DNA of 19,707 nucleotides from an uncultured Succinivibrio sp. (GTDB lineage: Bacteria; Pseudomonadota; Gammaproteobacteria; Enterobacterales; Succinivibrionaceae): the NCBI GenBank assembly GCA_900770725.1, contig CAAGLL010000049.1, forward strand, positions 1 to 19,707, in the 5' to 3' direction. Under the pieces are notes generated by a model. It ran no database searches and had not been told where the DNA came from. It was given only the letters and a program-made list of their open reading frames with translations. Position numbers and translations under genes: made by a program. Of this stretch, positions 7,037 to 13,529 are shown one piece after another (position 1 is the stretch's first letter; each line of letters opens with the position of its first letter).

Positions 7037-7768
7037 TTAGCCTCTTGCCAGGTCGCGCCCCTTCAATTCCATTATCGGAAAGCCGTTACCCCTGAACTTT
7101 TCGATCCTCTCCGCTTCAAAGCGCGAGAGGCCGCAAAAATATTCCGCCAGCCCGGCCGTGTTTTCCTTTCTTAGCAATTCGATGTACTTGCTGCGATCTT
7201 CCTTCGCGACCACAGAAGGCGCCATTCCGTTGCTCATGCACGCGAACACAACCAGGGCCCTTCCAACCCTGCCGTTGCCGTCTGAAAACGGATGGATCCT
7301 TTCAAACCTGATGTGCAACCTTGCCAGAGCGCTGAAGAAGTCATGCTCGCTTTTGCAATTCTCAAAAAGGCAGTCGGCGTCATCAACCCACTGCGTCAAA
7401 TCCTGAATGACCATGCACGGCTTGGCCGTGTCAAAATCCGCGCCCGCTATCCTGTTTCCGGCTTCCTTGAAGGCGCCTGCCTCGCCTTGTATTGCGTTAA
7501 TGCAAAGTCTCTTATGGAATTTCCTGATCAAGTCCAGGCAAATCGGCTCGCAGGATTTTAGAGAATCGATGAGGGTTGTCATAAGGCCTTCATAATTCTC
7601 AATTTCATGGATTTCCCTTAATGGTGCGGCGACCGGGACATACTTTTCCAGCAAAATTGAAATGGCATTTGACAAGGTCAGGGAGTTTCCCTCTATAGCC
7701 GTGCTGTGGTGGGCCATCCTGACCATGAGATCCAGCAGATAATCCCTAGTTAACGTCAAGCCATTCAT
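7037..7768 (-). CDS. Fic-family AMP transferase (class II, N-terminal inhibitory motif)
   Basis: A 243-residue Fic/DOC-fold protein. The catalytic motif HPFSDGNGR is intact at 159-167: H159 is the base, D163 the metal ligand, and N165/R167 bind nucleotide. An N-terminal STAIEGN at 22-28 matches the inhibitory (S/T)xxxE(G/N) motif, with E26 expected to block ATP binding, so this is class II. The NRIAG stretch around 105-109 corresponds to the flap that docks the target peptide. Family members attach AMP to hydroxyl side chains; the target here is unknown. The gene lies 131 bases downstream of, and co-oriented with, the unknown membrane-protein gene. It sits in an AT-richer stretch. The ribosome site before the ATG is weak. 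Confidence 0.92.
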   Translation of the reverse strand: MNGLTLTRDYLLDLMVRMAHHSTAIEGNSLTLSNAISILLEKYVPVAAPLREIHEIENYEGLMTTLIDSLKSCEPICLDLIRKFHKRLCINAIQGEAGAFKEAGNRIAGADFDTAKPCMVIQDLTQWVDDADCLFENCKSEHDFFSALARLHIRFERIHPFSDGNGRVGRALVVFACMSNGMAPSVVAKEDRSKYIELLRKENTAGLAEYFCGLSRFEAERIEKFRGNGFPIMELKGRDLARG

Positions 7769-7899
7769 GGCATCTCAGCCTGTTTCCATGTGCACTCGCG
7801 CGCGGGCCTGTTGGCAACTCCGTGGGCAAGCCTGCCATGCAGGAAGTCTCCGCAGGGCTTCGAGCAAAGATCTCGCGGCCAAGCTGTGAAGCGGCTGCT

Positions 7900-8895
7900 T
7901 CAGATTTCCTCCTCATCTGTTTCATCAGCGGCCAGGTCTTCTTTTCTATTGGCCACGGCGAGGACGCTTACGGACTCTATTTTTCCGCGGCGCGTTGAGA
8001 TTGCGAGATCGGCCCAGAAATAGCGGTCAGGGTATCTGGCCGAGTTCCAAATGAGGTTGAGGGCTTCTTCCAGATCTTCCTCATCGTCATAGTCAAGCTT
8101 GAGGTCGGCCTTGTATCTTTGGTCTGAACCTTTTTCTCTAAGCGTTATGTACAAGGTATCCTTGTCGCGCGAGTCTACACCGTCGACTGTCACATTCAGG
8201 ACCTTGCTGACAATGGATGCCTTGACACGGGAAGCCCTGCGACGGATGTCCTGGATGTCCTCCTTGGTATAGTTGCGCGCACCTATTTCCGCCGAGTCTA
8301 TGCCGTACACCCCCTTCAGCAGGGCCCTTCTGCCTTCAGCTCCTGCTTCTAGGGCTGTTTGAACGATTTCCTTGTTGGTTGCAAGGAGCTTGTCCAGCAT
8401 GGCCTCATCGATTTTTCTTTGTTCAATCTGGGCCTCGGTCTTCTTGTTTTCAGACCTGTATTGCAAGAACTTTACTCCGCAATAAGCGGCGGCAACTACT
8501 ACGACAAGAGCAAGGATCTGCCACGGTTCCATTTTTTCCAGCCCTCTGTCAAAAAGTTCAACCAGCATGTCGCCTATGTTGGCAACGCCCTCGGTCGACC
8601 CTTCGCTGATTTTGAAATTCAGCAGGAAAAGTTCTTTTTCCTGTGAAGTCAACGTTATTGTGGGATCGCCGTGCAAAACCAAAGCCACTAGTCTGTAGTA
8701 TGCAACCTGCATCTTCCATATTGCGTGGGCAGTGTCTGCAGAAATTGAAGCCTTGAAGCGTGTGCCCTCCAAGACAAATTTGAACTGCAAAACGCTTTGG
8801 AGCTTGTCTTTGGAAAGATTCAATGCATTTTCGATGCATTCAACTTTCTGGCGCTCATCATCGGACAGCATTCCAATCTGTTCTTCAAAAGTCAT
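7900..8895 (-). CDS. Single-pass membrane protein of unknown function
   Basis: I do not recognise this 331-residue protein. Residues 1-120 form a mostly helical N-terminal part without a signal peptide. One strongly hydrophobic segment lies at about 124-145 (WQILALVVVVAAAYCGVKFL). A charged, probably coiled-coil stretch follows at about 146-195 (KKTEAQIEQRKIDEAMLDKLL). The C-terminal domain (about 215-315) has alternating beta-like and acidic segments and ends in the acidic tail DETDEEEI. The start ATG has AAGG 6 bases upstream. The gene shares its strand and AT-richer composition with the downstream Fic gene and lies beside a tRNA-Ser gene, which suggests an acquired accessory pair. A defence or stress role is possible but unproven. 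Confidence 0.7.
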   Translation of the reverse strand: MTFEEQIGMLSDDERQKVECIENALNLSKDKLQSVLQFKFVLEGTRFKASISADTAHAIWKMQVAYYRLVALVLHGDPTITLTSQEKELFLLNFKISEGSTEGVANIGDMLVELFDRGLEKMEPWQILALVVVVAAAYCGVKFLQYRSENKKTEAQIEQRKIDEAMLDKLLATNKEIVQTALEAGAEGRRALLKGVYGIDSAEIGARNYTKEDIQDIRRRASRVKASIVSKVLNVTVDGVDSRDKDTLYITLREKGSDQRYKADLKLDYDDEEDLEEALNLIWNSARYPDRYFWADLAISTRRGKIESVSVLAVANRKEDLAADETDEEEI

Positions 8896-9164
8896 AGCGT
8901 ACCTTTACAAGACATTTGTTCTTGAAATTTAGAAGATTATCTTGCATGCGCAAGCCCTAGTTTGACCAATTCTTTTTGCAACACGCCATCGGATGGTCCG
9001 GATCGTGTGCATTCATAGTTGGAGATTAGATCCCGCTTTTTGCTAGGCAGGTGCTATCCATTTGAGGGAATCGCATGACGATTAGCGGGGGACACTTGTC
9101 TGACTACCAGTCAAAATAGTCGAAAAAGAAATGAAAGAAGATATGGAAAAATAGAACTAGATAG
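8896..9164. other. Intergenic stretch between unknown membrane-protein gene and tRNA-Ser
   Basis: About 270 bases without a supported gene. It holds a small inverted repeat TGACT-ACC-AGTCA near 9101-9113 and a T-rich run, read on the minus strand, just past the tRNA 3' end, which may terminate the tRNA transcript. I searched by eye for a copy of the tRNA 3' end that would mark an attachment site and found none. Confidence 0.5.
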
Positions 9165-9254
9165 TGGCGGTGAGATCGGGATTCGAACCCGAGATACGCT
9201 TTCGCGTATACACGCTTTCCAGGCGTGCTCCTTCAGCCACTCGGACATCTCACC
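9165..9254 (-). tRNA. tRNA-Ser (GGA anticodon)
   Basis: Read on the minus strand, this begins GGTGAGATGTCCGAGTGGCT and folds as a long-variable-arm tRNA. The acceptor GGTGAGA (5') pairs with TCTCACC (3'). The anticodon loop CTGGAAA gives anticodon GGA, which reads TCC and TCT. A variable arm pairs TATACGC with GCGTATC-like bases. The T loop GGTTCGAATCC is canonical. The discriminator is G, as required for serine, and CCA is encoded at 9165-9167. Its 3' end faces the AT-richer Fic region. Confidence 0.97.
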
Positions 9255-9276
9255 GTTCGTCGAAAGAACGGTGCAT

Positions 9277-9304
9277 ATTGTAAAGGTTTTTCCCGCCTTT
9301 GCAA
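9277..9304 (-). promoter_or_regulatory. Promoter of the tRNA-Ser gene
   Basis: On the minus strand a -35-like TTGCAA (9299-9304) is separated by 16 bases from a TACAAT -10 hexamer (9277-9282). This places the transcription start roughly 15 bases before the tRNA 5' end at 9254. Both hexamers are close to the sigma-70 consensus. Confidence 0.65.
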
Positions 9305-9332
9305 GGTTTTTTTGCAAACGTCGCAAAAAGCC

Positions 9333-10052
9333 TCAGTGGACCCGGTAGTGGAGCCCCACGTAGCCCGCCTCGTCGTGCTCGACGCTGACGAGCTCCAGCG
9401 TGTGCCCGCAGCCCGGAGTGAGCGACTTGGCGGCGGGGATCTCGAACACCGAGAGCGACGAGCTCATGCCGTCGATGCCGGGGTAGATGATGAGCACTAG
9501 ATCGTCGATGAGCCCGCGCTCTAGGAAGCTGCCGTTGAGCGAGCCGCCGCCTTCGAGCACCAGGTTGCGCAGCCCGAAGTCGTTTAGGAGCGAGCAGAGC
9601 GCTATCTCTGGATCGGTTCCGTCGTCGCCTGCGAAGGTGTAGGAGATCTCATGCTCGCGCAGGTAGCGCATGTACTCCTCTGAGGCAGTCTGGGTGCCTA
9701 GGACGGCGATGATGTTGCTGCCGTTGCGCTTGTTGTGCCCGTAGGCGAGCGTGCCGTCGCCGTCGAACACCGCGGTCATCATCACCTCGTCGCGGATCCC
9801 CCGGAAGAAGTGCGGATCGCGAGGCAGCGTGCGCCTGCCCTCATGCTTGTATTCTGGGATCTTGAAGAAGTTCCTCACGGTCTTGAGGCCCAGGAGGTTC
9901 CCGTCGGGGCCCAGGCTGTTGAGCGTGCGGTAATAGAGGTCGGGCCCCGGGCCTTCCGAGGGCTTGTACTGCGCCGGCCAGCGGTTGCGGTCTATCCTCC
10001 CGTCAACCGAGCATTCCATGAGGCAGGTGATGTGCGGCCTTGAAAGCATCAT
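9333..10052 (-). CDS. RibD C-terminal/dihydrofolate reductase-like oxidoreductase
   Basis: A 239-residue cytoplasmic protein of the RibD-C (PF01872-like) fold, which reduces pyrimidine or pterin-type substrates with NAD(P)H. Recognisable parts are the N-terminal strand RPHITCLMECSVDGRID (residues 5-21) and the cofactor-binding loop EGGGSLN (167-173). The helix and strand SFLERGLIDDLVLIIYPGIDG follow. Deaminase and riboflavin partner domains are absent, so it is a stand-alone reductase. Stand-alone members are often annotated as dihydrofolate reductase family proteins, and the substrate here is unknown. The start ATG has AGGAG 8 bases upstream. The end of the secretion operon lies about 80 bases upstream with a strong hairpin between, leaving little room for an independent promoter. 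Confidence 0.85.
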   Translation of the reverse strand: MMLSRPHITCLMECSVDGRIDRNRWPAQYKPSEGPGPDLYYRTLNSLGPDGNLLGLKTVRNFFKIPEYKHEGRRTLPRDPHFFRGIRDEVMMTAVFDGDGTLAYGHNKRNGSNIIAVLGTQTASEEYMRYLREHEISYTFAGDDGTDPEIALCSLLNDFGLRNLVLEGGGSLNGSFLERGLIDDLVLIIYPGIDGMSSSLSVFEIPAAKSLTPGCGHTLELVSVEHDEAGYVGLHYRVH

Positions 10053-10079
10053 GGGGGGATCTCCTGTACAGCCAAAATC

Positions 10080-10105
10080 AAAGTGGCGGCAGCTGCCGCC
10101 ACTTT
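10080..10105 (-). terminator. Terminator of the type IV secretion (trb) operon
   Basis: A perfect 26-bp palindrome with a GC-rich core (halves AAAGTGGCGGCAG and CTGCCGCCACTTT) lies 25 bases past the stop of the last trb gene. On the minus strand it runs into TTTGATTTT. On the plus strand it runs into TTTATTTT, so it could act in both directions. It also stands only 27 bases before the start codon of the RibD-C-like gene. Confidence 0.8.
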
Positions 10106-10129
10106 ATTTTAGCGCCATGAAAATGGCTT

Positions 10130-11047
10130 TCAGTGACCGAGGAAGCGCGAGATCACGGGGATGCTCATGCGCACGGTGCCGGGATCGGGGTGCGAGGCCA
10201 CGAGCGAGCCCACGATCGAGGGCAGGCGCGCTGACAGGGCGTAGATGAAGAGCGCGGTGAAGAGCACCACGCCTGCGTCCTGCATGTTGAGGTTGCGCTT
10301 CAAGGCCGCGACCCTCGCGGCGAGATCCTCGAGCACGCCGAAGCCCGCGTTGCAGATGAGGATCAAGGTCATGAGCTCCAGCGAGAGCGAGAAGATCACG
10401 CGCAGGTAGGAGACTGCGATGTCGCGGGTGTGGCTGAAGGCGCCGAAGCCGAGCACGAACACGCCGCACACGCAGAAGATGTAGGCGGTGAGGTAGAGCG
10501 TGATGTAGCGGATCGCCACCAGGAACATCGTCACCGTGAAGAACAGGATCATGAGCTGGAGCACCAGCGCGGTCGGGATGTTGGCGATGGACGAACTTAC
10601 GGCCTTGTTGAGCGTGCGCGTGGTGTTGAACGTGCAGTCGAGGATCTCCGAGGGGCCGACCGCGCGGTCGTTCGTGACCGAGGAGAGCGAGTCGATGACG
10701 CTCGCGCCGATCGCGGTGCCGTTGGCAAGCAGGAAGTGGAAGGCCCCGGTGAGCAGGCACAGTCGCACGAGCACGGCGAAGAACGACGAGGGATCGCCCT
10801 GCTTGAAGACTAGCTTGATCCCCGAGACCACGATGGAGATGGCAAGCAGGATCCAGAAGAGCCGCTCGGCCGCGTCCTTGATGGGCTGGGCGTAGCGCGA
10901 GGCCCCGGCGATGAACGAGTCGGCCACGAAGTTGAGCACGCCGTCGGGGCTCAGCTCCTTGGCCGCGTGCGCGCAGCAGGGCAGGAGCAGGAGCGCTAAG
11001 AGCAATGCGGCGCGCGACAAGGCGCGCCTGGCGTCAGTTCCTGACAT
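10130..11047 (-). CDS. trbL: TrbL/VirB6-family inner-membrane channel protein
   Basis: A 305-residue polytopic protein of the type IV secretion inner-membrane complex. It has an N-terminal signal-like segment (about 9-28) and hydrophobic segments near 63-81, 89-108, 161-180, 182-203, 212-238 and 258-283. This VirB6/TrbL topology includes an external loop between the second and third helices. I placed the start at the ATG at 11047, which has GGAGG 9 bases upstream. An earlier in-frame ATG at 11209 would read Arg-rich sequence inside trbJ. The gene overlaps the trbJ end by 14 bases, and its ribosome site is inside an 18-bp palindrome. It is much shorter than RP4 TrbL (about 530 residues): the long hydrophilic C-terminal tail is absent. 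It is the last gene of the operon; no trbK lies before it. Confidence 0.85.
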   Translation of the reverse strand: MSGTDARRALSRAALLLALLLLPCCAHAAKELSPDGVLNFVADSFIAGASRYAQPIKDAAERLFWILLAISIVVSGIKLVFKQGDPSSFFAVLVRLCLLTGAFHFLLANGTAIGASVIDSLSSVTNDRAVGPSEILDCTFNTTRTLNKAVSSSIANIPTALVLQLMILFFTVTMFLVAIRYITLYLTAYIFCVCGVFVLGFGAFSHTRDIAVSYLRVIFSLSLELMTLILICNAGFGVLEDLAARVAALKRNLNMQDAGVVLFTALFIYALSARLPSIVGSLVASHPDPGTVRMSIPVISRFLGH

Positions 11048-11807
11048 GGAGGCGCGCCTCCATGCTGTAGTGCTCGGAGTGCACGTCGCCGCCGCCTTCG
11101 AGCATCTCGCGCGATCCCTCCTGCTGGGCCAGCGCGAGGTTGTGCGACGATGCCGCCTCGTGGGCCTGGATGCGCAGCATGGTGTTGATGCTGGTCCCGA
11201 GATCCGCAAGCGAGGCGGTGGAGGCCGCGTTGACCTTGGCCAGGGTGTCGAGCCCGGCGCCCAGGCCCTCGGCGGCGCGCGCCTCGAAGCTCAGCTGCTC
11301 GAGCTTGCGTATGGACTCGCCGATGGCCCGGGAGTTCTCCTCGGCGCTCTGCATGGCCTCGGCCGCGTAGTCGATGGACTTGGAGTCCATGCGCGAGAGC
11401 ACCTCGCGGAACGAGCACTTCTTTGCAAAGTTCTGCTGGGACTGCACGCACTCGCGCCAGGCCTCGGCCTTCTTGAAGGAGGAGAGGTAGGAGGAGAGGC
11501 TGCCGTAGCTCTTCCACAGCGACTGCGAGGCGTGGAGCACCCCAAGCGAGTTCTCGTTGAGCTCGTCCACCCGCTCCCAGGTGTCCTTGGCGGGGGTCTC
11601 GTGATCCTTCCCCGCAAGCTCCATGGCCTTCTGGGCCTGCAGCCTGAGCTCCTCGGTCTGGCGCTGGTTCTCCCGCGACCATGAGCGCATGGTGTCGAGC
11701 GACTCCGAGAGCTTTGAGGAGATGTCGCGCAGCAAGCCCTCCTCGTCGGCAAGGCAGCATGAGCATGCGGCAAGCAGCGCCGCGGCGGCTAGGGATCTTC
11801 TGATCAT
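11034..11807 (-). CDS. trbJ: TrbJ/VirB5-like periplasmic transfer protein
   Basis: A 257-residue exported protein with a signal peptide (residues 1-20, hydrophobic AAAALLAACSCC, probable cleavage after CLA). The mature chain is almost entirely helical and coiled-coil-rich, with heptad-like Glu/Lys/Gln repeats through residues 25-240. Length and operon position match TrbJ of RP4 (about 258 residues), the VirB5-like minor pilus subunit or adhesin. Sequence conservation in this family is low, so position in the operon carries much of the assignment. The start ATG overlaps the trbI stop by 4 bases (ATGA), with GGAGG 10 bases upstream. A cysteine pair (C121 and C131) flanks a short helix and may form a disulfide. 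Confidence 0.72.
   Translation of the reverse strand: MIRRSLAAAALLAACSCCLADEEGLLRDISSKLSESLDTMRSWSRENQRQTEELRLQAQKAMELAGKDHETPAKDTWERVDELNENSLGVLHASQSLWKSYGSLSSYLSSFKKAEAWRECVQSQQNFAKKCSFREVLSRMDSKSIDYAAEAMQSAEENSRAIGESIRKLEQLSFEARAAEGLGAGLDTLAKVNAASTASLADLGTSINTMLRIQAHEAASSHNLALAQQEGSREMLEGGGDVHSEHYSMEARLHVRN
11046..11063 (-). promoter_or_regulatory. Palindrome enclosing the trbL ribosome site and start codon
   Basis: The 18-bp perfect palindrome ATGGAGGCGCGCCTCCAT contains the GGAGG ribosome site of trbL and the first bases of its start codon. In the mRNA the GGAGG would pair with CCTCC in a 7-bp stem with a 4-base loop, hiding the site. Ribosomes finishing trbJ, whose stop is at 11034, would unfold it, so translation of trbL is probably coupled to trbJ. 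Confidence 0.55.
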
Positions 11808-13111
11808 CGTGAAAAGGCCTCCGTTCCGTAGGGTCCGTTGAAGTAGATGTCGCGCGTCACCGCGACGGAGAAGCTGTACCCAGGCTTGACGCTCAGCGTG
11901 GGCGAGAGGTTCATGTTGCGGTCGAGGATCTTCGAGAGCGTCGAGCCCAGGCTGTCGCCTGCCGACTGCCCCAGCGCCGATCCGTAGCTGTAGTTGCCGC
12001 CGGCCTGTTGCTGCGAGGCGGTGACCGAGGCGCTTACGGCCGAGACCAGGAACGATCCTGTGAACATCCGAAAGAAATGCGAGTCCGTGTCCGACTCGAA
12101 GCCGGCACCGTCAGGCCCCTGGCCTGGCATGGCGCCCAGGGAGAGAGAGGTGCCGTCTGGGAAGAGCAGCCTCGTGAACGCGATGAAGAGCCGCTCGGCC
12201 CCGTAGCCTGGCGAGGCGCCGTACTGCCCTGCGATCATGGTTCCCGCTGGGATGAGCACGTCGCTGCCGCGCACCGAGTCGAGCACGTCCGAGGGGACCT
12301 GGGCCGTGACCTGGCCAGGGAGGTCGGAGTTGACCGCGGTCACGAGCACCGCCGGGATCACGCTTCCCTGCCTCAGGCACCATGGGGTCTTCATCGCCTC
12401 GACCCTCGAGTTCAGCACGAACTCCCCGCTGCCTTCCAAAAGCGAGTACTCCGAGAGCGTGCGGTAGCGGTCATCGCGCCCTCCAGCCTGGGCGAGGGCC
12501 TGCGCGGAGGTTTTGGCGGCTCTGGCCTGTTCCTGCGCGCCGCCCTTCTTGAGCTCGATGCGCGATGGGGAGCGCAGCGCCTGCTCGAAGGCCTGAAGCC
12601 GCGCCTGCCTAGCTGTATCCTGCGGAACGCTCCTTTGTGGCTCTTCAGGCTCATCCTGGGGCCCGGCCTTGGGGGCGGGATGCGGCTTGGGCTTTCCCGC
12701 GTAGGCGCGGTAGTCGTCCTCGAAGGATGGCGCGCTGCCTTCAGGGCGCTTCACCCCTTCAAGCGAGTCGGCGTAGTCCGAGGCCTGCCTGGCCTCCTCT
12801 GAGAGCGCCATGGCCTTCTGCCGAAGCTCCTCGGGCGTGAGATCCTCGTTCTGCGGCCCGCGCTCGCGCCTCTGGCGCTCGGCCCTGAGCTTCGCGTCCT
12901 TTGCGATCACGCCCTCACCGCGCGCGAGCATCGCCTTGAAGGCGCCAGCCTCTGAGGCCGCCTGGGCCTTGGGCGCCTCCTGCGCCTGATCCGTGCGCCC
13001 AGGCCCCAGGAAAAAGAGCGATGAGAGCACGGCAGATGAGATCACGATCCCGATTATGAGCGGGACCCGGCTTATGGGCCCGTCGCCTAGCACCCGGTTC
13101 TGTCCGCGCAT
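11804..13111 (-). CDS. trbI: TrbI/VirB10-family core complex protein
   Basis: A 435-residue bitopic protein spanning the envelope. It has a short cytoplasmic N-terminus, one transmembrane helix (about 16-35), and a long charged Ala/Pro/Gln-rich periplasmic linker (about 40-210). The C-terminal beta-barrel domain follows (about 215-432). Diagnostic stretches are RVEAMKTPWCLRQGSVIPAV, SDVLIPAGTMIAGQYG and FIAFTRLLFPDG. The hydrophobic outer-membrane antenna comes around 343-364 (FRMFTGSFLVSAVSASVTAS), and the end reads KPGYSFSVAVTRDIYF. It should form the outer-membrane pore with the VirB9 homologue. The start ATG is one base after the stop of the gene in the TrbH position, and the end overlaps trbJ by 4 bases. 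Confidence 0.93.
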   Translation of the reverse strand: MRGQNRVLGDGPISRVPLIIGIVISSAVLSSLFFLGPGRTDQAQEAPKAQAASEAGAFKAMLARGEGVIAKDAKLRAERQRRERGPQNEDLTPEELRQKAMALSEEARQASDYADSLEGVKRPEGSAPSFEDDYRAYAGKPKPHPAPKAGPQDEPEEPQRSVPQDTARQARLQAFEQALRSPSRIELKKGGAQEQARAAKTSAQALAQAGGRDDRYRTLSEYSLLEGSGEFVLNSRVEAMKTPWCLRQGSVIPAVLVTAVNSDLPGQVTAQVPSDVLDSVRGSDVLIPAGTMIAGQYGASPGYGAERLFIAFTRLLFPDGTSLSLGAMPGQGPDGAGFESDTDSHFFRMFTGSFLVSAVSASVTASQQQAGGNYSYGSALGQSAGDSLGSTLSKILDRNMNLSPTLSVKPGYSFSVAVTRDIYFNGPYGTEAFSR

Positions 13112-13112
13112 C

Positions 13113-13529
13113 TCAGCCCCCCGACACGGCCACGGGCGAGGCCGGGCGCGGGGCGCCCGAGGAGAAGTCCCAGCGCTGGCAGAGCGAGATGGAACTGGTC
13201 TTGAGCGTCACCACGGCCGTGATGCCGCAGCCTGAGACCTCCAAAAGCGCCGTGCCGCTGCAGCCTGCCCCGCCATCGCAAGTTGCGATGCCCGAGGACT
13301 CAAGCGCCTCGGACAAGAGCCTTGCGTGCGCACCAGAGGCGCGCACCCCGTCCTGCGCAAGTCCGTTTCTTGCAAGCAAGGAGGCGAGCGACAGCGCCGG
13401 GGCGCGCAGCATCTCCCAGTTCTCAGCGTCCCTGCACTCGTCCTGGCCGAAGCTTGCCGGGCACAGCGCGATCGCAGCGGCGGCCAGCACCCTCGACGCG
13501 GCCCTGCCAAGGGCTTTCCTATCCGACAT
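13113..13529 (-). CDS. Secreted cysteine-containing protein in the TrbH position of the operon
   Basis: A 138-residue protein of no family I recognise. A signal peptide covers about residues 1-29 (RVLAAAAIALCPASFGQ). The cysteine at 23 lacks the small residue needed immediately before it in a lipobox, so lipoprotein processing is doubtful. The mature chain has further cysteines in DECRDAE, TCDGGAGC, SGCGI and SLCQRW, which could pair as disulfides. Position and size match trbH of RP4 (a lipoprotein of about 160 residues) and the VirB7 slot next to VirB9. It overlaps the trbG end by 11 bases and precedes trbI by 1 base, so it is clearly part of the operon. GGAG stands 7 bases before its ATG. 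A VirB7-like stabilising role is only inferred from position. Confidence 0.65.
   Translation of the reverse strand: MSDRKALGRAASRVLAAAAIALCPASFGQDECRDAENWEMLRAPALSLASLLARNGLAQDGVRASGAHARLLSEALESSGIATCDGGAGCSGTALLEVSGCGITAVVTLKTSSISLCQRWDFSSGAPRPASPVAVSGG

Noticed and set aside
9041..9125. Possible insertion-sequence end near GGGGGACACTTGTCTGA
   Set aside because: It has a loose resemblance only; no transposase, matching inverted end or target duplication was found.
9111..9326. A 71-codon minus-strand frame across the tRNA-Ser gene
   Set aside because: It reads straight through the tRNA and its translated segment is the typical artefact of tRNA-Ser sequence.
10104..10760. A 218-codon minus-strand frame inside trbL
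   Set aside because: It is His/Arg/Leu-rich shadow sequence in a different frame of the trbL homologue, with no recognisable domain.
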